64,000 bases of DNA from Streptomyces sp. SJL17-4 (GTDB taxonomy: Bacteria; Actinomycetota; Actinomycetes; Streptomycetales; Streptomycetaceae): positions 5,429,501-5,493,500 of the forward strand of contig NZ_CP104578.1 in NCBI RefSeq assembly GCF_036826855.1, in the 5' to 3' direction. The notes below the pieces were generated by a model. That model saw nothing but the letters and a program-made list of their open reading frames with translations, was not told the origin of the DNA and did not search any database. Made by a program: the position numbers and the translations under genes. Position 1 is the stretch's first letter; each line of letters begins with the position of its first letter. Below, in pieces: positions 56,790 through 64,000 of the stretch.

Positions 56790-57548
56790 TCAGATCGCCA
56801 GCGCCATGACCACCGGCGCCGCCCGCCGGTTCAGCGTGTCCGCCGCCGAGCGCAGCCGGTGGGCGTGCTCGATCGGCAGGGAGAGGGCGAGGCAGCCCAC
56901 GGCGGAGCCCGCCGTCAGGGGAACGGCGGCGCAGACCGTGCCCACCGCGTACTCCTGGAGGTCGAGCACCGGGACGGTCGGCGGCTGGCTGTCCAGCTTC
57001 GAGAAGAGGATCCGCTCGCTGGTGATCGTCCGGGAGGTCAGCCGGGCGATCTTGTGCCGGGACAGGTGGTCCCGCCGTCCGTTCTGGTCGAGCTGGGTGA
57101 GCAGGCACTTGCCGACCGCGCTGGCGTGCGCGGCCGAGCGGAAGTCGACCCACTCGTTGACCTTGGGTGTGCGCGGACCGTCGGCGAACTGGGTGATCTT
57201 CACCTCGCCGTCGATGTACCGGCTGATGTAGACCGCCGCGCCGACGGAGTCGCGCAGCTCGGTCAGGGTCTCCTGGAGCTTCGCCTCCAGGGCTTCGCGG
57301 CGGGTCATGCCGGAGCCGAGGAGGACGAGGGAGTCCCCGATCACGTACGCGCCGTCGGCGACCTGCTCGACGTACCCCTCACGACGGAGCATGAGGAGCA
57401 GTGAGGAGAGATGGGCTACGGGCAGGCCGGCTTCGCGCGCGATCTGGACGTCTGTCACTCCGCCACCGTGCCGCGAAATCGTCTCGAGGACGCGCAAGGC
57501 GTATTGCACCGAGTGGAACGGCGCGGTGGGCTCGGGCTTCAGCGCCAC
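56790..57548 (-). CDS. IclR family transcriptional regulator
   Basis: 252 residues. The winged HTH covers about 12-75 (VQYALRVLETISRHGGGVTD, QIAREAGLPVAHLSSLLLML, RREGYVEQ). The effector domain includes VYISRYIDGEV, SAAHASAVGKCLLTQL and IQEYAVG-like AVGTVCAAVPL. It is divergent from the LLM monooxygenase gene across ~440 bp and may control it. Typical effectors are aromatic or organic acids; none can be assigned. Confidence 0.93.
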   Translation of the reverse strand: MALKPEPTAPFHSVQYALRVLETISRHGGGVTDVQIAREAGLPVAHLSSLLLMLRREGYVEQVADGAYVIGDSLVLLGSGMTRREALEAKLQETLTELRDSVGAAVYISRYIDGEVKITQFADGPRTPKVNEWVDFRSAAHASAVGKCLLTQLDQNGRRDHLSRHKIARLTSRTITSERILFSKLDSQPPTVPVLDLQEYAVGTVCAAVPLTAGSAVGCLALSLPIEHAHRLRSAADTLNRRAAPVVMALAI

Positions 57549-57902
57549 GGTTTCCCCCTACCAGGTTGTGACCGCAAGCTTTCGTACCACGATAGCCGCC
57601 AAGCACCGTTTACGGGGCGGCTGTTGGCGAGAATGATGCGGAGCATCCGGGCCCTGGGCTGGGGTGCACCCCGCTGGCATATGCCCTGGTCATGGGTGCC
57701 CCACAGAGTCTCAGGTCAGGGCTGTGCGCGAGGGGGCTCGCGCGTGCGTTCGGCCCTGGGGGAACGCGAGATTTTTTATGGGGAAACGGACGCGGTAGCG
57801 GTCCTTCCGGTCACCTTCCGGCCCTGTCGGTGGCCGAGAAGCGTCGGGAGGCCCGCGGAATAAACGGAGACACCCTCCTGTTGTCACCGAGTCCAAGCCG
57901 AT

Positions 57903-57956
57903 CCATGGGTCGTTCGGTCGAGCCATGAAGTCGTTCAGCCGGACCATGGGTCGCTC
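57903..57956. promoter_or_regulatory. Three phased direct repeats between IclR and LLM genes
   Basis: CCATGGGTCGTTC (57903), CCATGAAGTCGTTC (57923) and CCATGGGTCGCTC (57944) are spaced 20-21 bp, two helical turns. They lie ~35 bp upstream of the LLM start and are candidate regulator contacts. The rest of 57549-57991 shows no gene; an AT-rich GATTTTTTATGG patch at ~57771 is unusual here and may be promoter sequence. Confidence 0.55.
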
Positions 57957-57991
57957 ATGAGTCCGTACGTGTGCCGAGGAGGGTCCCGAAG

Positions 57992-59065
57992 GTGACCGAC
58001 GCTATTCGAGGAGAGGCGCGGGGCTCCGCGCCCGTGCCGCTGTCCGTGCTGGACCTGGTGACCGTCGGCAGCGGCAGGACCGCCACCCAGGCGCTCGCCA
58101 CCAGCGTCGAGCTGAGCAGGCTCGCCGAGCGGCGCGGTTTCCACCGGCACTGGGTGGCCGAGCACCACTCCATGCCCGGCGTCGCCTCCTCGTCCCCGGC
58201 GGTGATCCTGGCCCACCTCGCCGCCCACACCCGGCGCATCCGCCTCGGCTCGGGCGGCGTCATGCTGCCCAACCACGCCCCGCTGGTCATCGCCGAACAG
58301 TTCGGCACCCTGGAGGCCTTCGCCCCGGGCCGGATCGACCTCGGCCTCGGGCGCGCGCCCGGCACCGACGGAGCCACCGCCGCCGCCCTGCGCCGCACCG
58401 CCACCCTGAACGAGGGCGCCGACGATTTCCCGGAGCAGCTCGCCGAGCTGACCCGGTTCCTGGACGACGACTTCCCGGACGGTCACCGGTACGCCCGGAT
58501 CCACGCCGTGCCCGGCCCGGTGCAGGGCCCGAAGGGCCGGCCGCCGATCTGGCTGCTCGGCTCGTCCGGCTTCAGCGCGCGTCTCGCCGGCCTGCTCGGG
58601 CTGCCCTTCGCCTTCGCCCACCACTTCTCGGCCAGGAACACGATCCCGGCGCTCGACCTCTACCGGGAGTCCTTCCGGCCCTCCGAGGTCCTCGACGCGC
58701 CGTACGCGATGATCGGCGTCTCCGCGCTCGCCGCCGACGAAGCGGCGCAGGCCCACCGCCAGGTCCTCTCCGGCGCCCTCGCGATGCTCCGGCTGCGCAC
58801 CGGCCGGCCCGGTCTCGTCCCGACGCCGGAGGAGGCGGAGGCGTACGGATTCAGCCCCGCCGAGCGCGAGTTCGTGAACGACTGGCTGGCGAACATCGTG
58901 TACGGCACCCCGGACGAGGTCCGTACCGGCCTGGACGACCTCAGGAAGCGGACGGGCGCGGACGAGCTGATGATCACGGCCAACGCGCACGGCGGGGAGG
59001 CGCGGCTGCGGAGCTACGAGCTCATCGCGGACGCGTACGAACTCCCCGAGCTCCCGGAGGAGTAG
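57992..59065 (+). CDS. LLM class flavin-dependent oxidoreductase
   Basis: 357 residues from GTG 57992, with GAGGAGGG 8 bp upstream. Luciferase-like motifs: PLSVLDLVTVGSG, RGFHRHWVAEHHSMPGVASS, IRLGSGGVMLPNHAPLVIAE and RIDLGLGRAPGTDG, typical of the FMN-binding MsnO8-like group. It would oxidise small substrates with reduced flavin and oxygen. It is divergent from the IclR regulator; ends 296 bp before the chitinase. Confidence 0.92.
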   Translation: MTDAIRGEARGSAPVPLSVLDLVTVGSGRTATQALATSVELSRLAERRGFHRHWVAEHHSMPGVASSSPAVILAHLAAHTRRIRLGSGGVMLPNHAPLVIAEQFGTLEAFAPGRIDLGLGRAPGTDGATAAALRRTATLNEGADDFPEQLAELTRFLDDDFPDGHRYARIHAVPGPVQGPKGRPPIWLLGSSGFSARLAGLLGLPFAFAHHFSARNTIPALDLYRESFRPSEVLDAPYAMIGVSALAADEAAQAHRQVLSGALAMLRLRTGRPGLVPTPEEAEAYGFSPAEREFVNDWLANIVYGTPDEVRTGLDDLRKRTGADELMITANAHGGEARLRSYELIADAYELPELPEE

Positions 59066-59246
59066 GGCGCGAGGGCTGTTCCGGGCCGGGGACGGTCGGG
59101 TAAAAACCCTGGTTCCCGAGGCCGGTTGGTTCCTGCACGGATCCGGCCCCGTCCACCCCTAAGTGAACCTTAAACCGCTCGTCACCGATGGTGGCGGGCG
59201 GTTCCGTTTTGTGCTGCGCGGCTCTGACAAGGCCTTTCTCTCTCCA

Positions 59247-59278
59247 ATTGGTCTAGTCCTCAATCTGGTTCAGACCAT
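59247..59278 (+). promoter_or_regulatory. Tandem DasR-like dre boxes upstream of the chitinase
   Basis: TTGGTCTAGTCC (59248-59259) and TGGTTCAGACCA (59266-59277) are 12-bp direct repeats of the type described in Streptomyces chitinase promoters. The second has TGGT/ACCA arms. They lie ~85 bp before the start codon. Confidence 0.7.
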
Positions 59279-59361
59279 TGACGCACTGTTCACGCGCCGG
59301 TTATCACTGCTCCAGCTCCTGTACGGCACCACCCCCGCACTCCCCCCGATGGAGGCCGCAC

Positions 59362-61044
<1,683 letters not shown>

Positions 61045-61130
61045 GGCCCCGACCCGCGGAGCCCCACGCGAGCCACTGACCCCATGTGAGCCACTGGCCC
61101 CACGTGACCCGCTGAACCCCGCATGAACCA

Positions 61131-61167
61131 CTGCCCCCGCCCGGAATGTCCCTCCGGCCGGGGGCAG
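61131..61167 (+). terminator. Terminator between chitinase and GGDEF-EAL gene
   Basis: CTGCCCCCGCCCGG (61131-61144) pairs with CCGGCCGGGGGCAG (61154-61167) with one mismatch. It serves the convergent chitinase and PAS-GGDEF-EAL genes. Confidence 0.75.
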
Positions 61168-61228
61168 TTCCATGCCTCCGGCCGGAGACGGTTCCGTGCC
61201 CCGGGCCCGTACCCGCGACGTACGGGCC

Positions 61229-63175
61229 TCAGACCGGCAGGGGCTCCGTGCCGATCAGCTCCGCGATGCGGTCCGGCGCCACCGCCCGCGAGTACAGCCA
61301 GCCCTGCCCCGTGTCGCAGCCGATCCTGCGCAGCCGGCTCGCCTGCCCCGAGGTCTCGACGCACTCGGCGGTGACCGTCAGCCCCAGCCGGTGCGCCAGC
61401 TGCACCAGCGCCTCGACGATCAGCTCGTCGGCCGGGTTGGCGTGCTCCTCGTCCTGGAAGCCGCGGACGAAGGAGCCGTCCAGCTTGAGCACGGAGACCG
61501 GCAGCCGGCTCAGATAGGCCAGGTTCGAGTAGCCGGTGCCGAAGTCGTCGATCGCGATCCGCACCCCCATGTCGCTCAGCGCCTGGAGCGCCTGGAGCGG
61601 GCGCCCGGCGGAGCCCATCACGGCGGACTCGGTGAGCTCCAGCTGGAGCAGGTGCGGCGCGAGACCCGTCTCCGCGAGGATCCCGGCCACGTCGGCGACC
61701 AGGTCGGAGTCCCAGACCTGACGGACGGCCACGTTGACGCTGACGAAGATCGGGCGCTCGCGCGGATGGTCCTTCTGCCACTGCCGGGCCTGCCGGCAGG
61801 CCGTCCGCAGCACCCAGCGGCCGAGCTCCACGATGGAGCCGTCCTCCTCGGCGATCCCGACGAACCGATTCGGCGGAAGGACGCCGAACTGCGGGTGGTT
61901 CCAGCGCACCAGGGCCTCCACCCCGCGCACCGCGCCGTCCACCAGATCCACCAGCGGCTGGTACTCCAGGGCGAACTCCCCGCGCTCCACGGCCGGGCGC
62001 AGGGTGGAGGAGAGCGCCTGCCGGGTCATCCGGTGCGCGTTGCGCTCCGGGTCGAAGAGGGTCCAGCGGGCCTTGCCGTCGGCCTTCGCCCAGTACAGCG
62101 TGGTGTCGGCGTCCTGCATCAGGGCCGTCGCCGTCGTGCCGGACCCGGAGCGCTCGACCACACCGATCGAGGCGGAGACCGAGAGCCGCTGGCCGCCCAG
62201 GTCGAAGGGCTGCTGGAGCGCGCACAGCACCGAGCGGGCCAGGTCGGCGAGTTGCTCCGTGCCGGTGGAGTCCTCGACCAGGATCGCGAACTCGTCCCCG
62301 CCGAGCCGCGCCACGAGAAGGCCGCCGCTGCGGGTGTAGCCGTCGCTGTCCGCGCACTCCGTCAGGCGGGCGGCGACGGCGGCGAGGAGCCGGTCGCCGA
62401 CGCGGTGGCCGAGGGTGTCGTTGACGGCCTTGAAGCCGTCGAGATCGAGATAGCAGAGACCGATCCGCCCTGTTCTGCCATACCCGTACGACTCGTAGGA
62501 CGAGCTGATCGTTTCGCCTGGGCTCGTGATGCCCGCGGTGACCGGGGCGCTCGCGGTGCCCGCGATGGCCGCGGCGCTCGCGAGGTCCGCCGCGTCCTGC
62601 GCCGAGGCCTCCAGGGCGGCGGAGAGCCGCTCGAAGAACAGGGCGCGGTTGGGCAGTCGGGTCACCGGGTCGTGCATCTGGAGGTGCCGCAGCCGTGCCT
62701 GGAGCTCGCGCCGGTCGCTGATGTCCGCGATCGACAGCAGGACGCGCCGGCTGTCGGGGACCGGGGCGACGGTGACCTCGGCCCACAGCGAGCGCCCGTC
62801 GGCGTGCTTGAGGCGGCGGGTGCAGCGGAAGCGGGAGCGCCGGCCGCGCAGCACCTCGCGGTACGCGTGCCAGGTGCGCCCGTCGGAGGCGAGGTCGACG
62901 AGATCGGCGGCGGCCTGTTCCCGGAGGGCCTCCGGCTCGGCGCCGAGGAGGGTGCCGAAGGAGTCGTTGGCCACGACCACCACGCCCTCCTGGTCGACGA
63001 CGGCCATCGCGAGCTGGGCGACACGGAACGCGGCGCGGTAGTCCCGGAGTTCGGAGGGGGAGCAGCCGACGCGGTGCTCCGTGCCGTACGGGGGGTGACG
63101 CTCCGTGAGTGCGACTTCCGCCGCGCGCGTCTCCGGCGGCTCTGGGTGCACCGGTCCTTCGGGGGTTCCGCTCAC
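61229..63175 (-). CDS. PAS-GGDEF-EAL cyclic-di-GMP enzyme
   Basis: 648 residues from GTG 63175; upstream in-frame Met codons are possible but the sequence before the PAS domain lacks conservation. A PAS domain (about 42-160, AMAVVDQEGVVVVANDSFG) precedes GGDEF with intact RLGGDEFAIL (about 290-299) and an EAL domain with EALVRWNHP (about 420) and DDFGTGYSNLAYL. The GGDEF domain has a ~45-residue low-complexity insert (AALEASAQDAADLASAAAIA and SSSYESYGYGRTG) after its first helix. No membrane segment is seen, so it is soluble. It may make or degrade c-di-GMP; this architecture matches CdgA-like developmental proteins of Streptomyces. Confidence 0.9.
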   Translation of the reverse strand: MSGTPEGPVHPEPPETRAAEVALTERHPPYGTEHRVGCSPSELRDYRAAFRVAQLAMAVVDQEGVVVVANDSFGTLLGAEPEALREQAAADLVDLASDGRTWHAYREVLRGRRSRFRCTRRLKHADGRSLWAEVTVAPVPDSRRVLLSIADISDRRELQARLRHLQMHDPVTRLPNRALFFERLSAALEASAQDAADLASAAAIAGTASAPVTAGITSPGETISSSYESYGYGRTGRIGLCYLDLDGFKAVNDTLGHRVGDRLLAAVAARLTECADSDGYTRSGGLLVARLGGDEFAILVEDSTGTEQLADLARSVLCALQQPFDLGGQRLSVSASIGVVERSGSGTTATALMQDADTTLYWAKADGKARWTLFDPERNAHRMTRQALSSTLRPAVERGEFALEYQPLVDLVDGAVRGVEALVRWNHPQFGVLPPNRFVGIAEEDGSIVELGRWVLRTACRQARQWQKDHPRERPIFVSVNVAVRQVWDSDLVADVAGILAETGLAPHLLQLELTESAVMGSAGRPLQALQALSDMGVRIAIDDFGTGYSNLAYLSRLPVSVLKLDGSFVRGFQDEEHANPADELIVEALVQLAHRLGLTVTAECVETSGQASRLRRIGCDTGQGWLYSRAVAPDRIAELIGTEPLPV

Positions 63176-63531
63176 CGCTCGCTCCCGTAGTGCAGTCGGG
63201 CCGGTCACATGTGGTCGGGACGGTCGGCCAAGGAAGAGTGTGCCGATCATAGAGCCCGTGCGGGGGAGCCTTCCAGCTCCGAGGGGTCTCCGGGGAGCGC
63301 CCGCCCCTGTGAGACCGCCCACGGAAGCACCCCGCCCGATCGTTTCTGCGCGGGTCTGACACGGGTCGACGACGATGTGACCGAATGTGACTTTCTGTGA
63401 GCTGAAGCGCGCTCGTGTCGCGTCGACCCCGTGGCGCGCCCTCACCCGACCGGGGCAGCGGAAACGTGCGAAACGTCGCAAACCATCACAAGGTGGGTGG
63501 GGTGTCCCGCATTCCCGATCCGGAGGTCCAC

Positions 63532-64000
63532 GTGAGGGGTCAGCAGCCACCCGGGGGAGTGGAACGCTCGCGGCTGCGCGCCGGCGCGGCGGCCCTCACC
63601 TCGTTCGCCGCCCTGGCCGCCACCGGGCTCGTCGCCGGCCCCGCCGTCGGCGCTCCCTCCGCGGGCCCCTGCGCCCTGCCCCGTACCGCAGCCCATCACT
63701 CGCTCGGCCTCGACACCTGGAACAGGTCGTATCCGCGCCCCGACCGCCCCCTCGACGCGGTCATGGTCTTCCTGTCGTTCCCGGACGCCGAGCCGCTCAC
63801 CGGTCCGGCCGAACTCGCCGCCGACCACTTCCCCGCCACCAGCGAGTACTTCGCCCGCGCCTCCTACGGGCGCTTCAGCCTGCGCCCGCACATCCAGCCC
63901 GCCTGGACCCCGATGCCGAAGGAGTCGAGCGCGTACGACATACGGCGTGACTGGGACGCCGGACAGCGCGCCGCCTACCTCCGGGACGCGATCGGCGCCG
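63532..64000 (+). CDS. Secreted M6-like metalloprotease, 3' end cut by window
   Basis: Open from GTG 63532 to the window end (156 codons). A ~40-residue signal region (AALTSFAALAATGLVAGPAV) is followed by VMVFLSFPDAEPLTGPAELA, DHFPATSEYFARASYGRFSL, the N-terminal half of an M6 (immune inhibitor A-like) catalytic domain. The HEXXH zinc motif would be downstream of the window. GGAGG lies just before the GTG. Divergent from the GGDEF-EAL gene; the 356-bp gap contains AAACGTGCGAAACGTCGCAA repeats but no other gene. Confidence 0.8.
   Translation, partial: MRGQQPPGGVERSRLRAGAAALTSFAALAATGLVAGPAVGAPSAGPCALPRTAAHHSLGLDTWNRSYPRPDRPLDAVMVFLSFPDAEPLTGPAELAADHFPATSEYFARASYGRFSLRPHIQPAWTPMPKESSAYDIRRDWDAGQRAAYLRDAIGA

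Overview
The window looks like a stretch of a Streptomyces (or close relative) chromosome. It has very high GC with G/C at third codon positions, many GTG starts, class E and class F sortases with LAxTG-like substrates, DasR-type chitin operators, RsbW-like ATPases, a bacterial Ser/Thr kinase and F420/flavin LLM oxidoreductases. No phage, integrase, transposase, CRISPR array or antibiotic cluster was found. || LAYOUT. 0-10 kb is housekeeping: the end of a lipoprotein gene, rdgB, tRNA-Leu(UAG), a frameshifted HNH endonuclease, bcp, a DUF3618 protein, a GroES-like protein, a guanidine-III riboswitch with its SMR exporter gdx, a class A penicillin-binding protein, an ABC-2 exporter (two permeases and an ATPase) and a DUF445 protein. 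10-20 kb is accessory: a winged-helix protein, an Asp/Glu racemase, an Lrp regulator, an LLM oxidoreductase, a nucleoside-deaminase-like protein, a TrmO-like protein, a TPR regulator facing two RsbW-like ATPases, and a lone MrcB_N/PD-(D/E)XK nuclease. Three copies of a long non-coding repeat, two forming a near-400-bp inverted pair, lie among these genes. || 20-34 kb holds a SEC-C protein divergent from a class E sortase, a DUF3311/SSS symporter pair, an MFS exporter divergent from an HxlR regulator with two palindromic operators, DUF6412 plus a second YidC, an FAH-family hydrolase, two probable sortase-anchored surface proteins, and a Gfo/Idh/MocA oxidoreductase divergent from a ROK regulator. 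|| 34-43 kb is a one-direction phosphonate cluster: a DasR-like GntR regulator, a TIGR03364 FAD oxidoreductase, a phosphonatase-like HAD hydrolase, an aminoethylphosphonate ABC transporter (ATPase, two permeases, binding lipoprotein), a Tat-exported alkaline-phosphatase-superfamily enzyme and a NagD-like HAD. The logic is import, oxidation of an aminoethylphosphonate to phosphonoacetaldehyde, then C-P cleavage. No PhnW transaminase is present. A 19-nt element precedes two of the transcription units and is a candidate operator. || 43-57 kb holds a class F sortase with its surface partner, a repeat-filled gap, a GH6 endoglucanase remnant that has lost its catalytic core, two identical tRNA-Lys(CUU) genes 10.5 kb apart, a peptidoglycan hydrolase, an SPFH protein, an AA10 lytic polysaccharide monooxygenase, an acyl-CoA synthetase, a Ser/Thr kinase and a two-component system. 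57-64 kb holds an IclR regulator, an LLM monooxygenase, a GH18 chitinase, a PAS-GGDEF-EAL protein and the start of an M6-like secreted protease. The LPMO and the chitinase both carry DasR-like boxes, so they probably act together on chitin.
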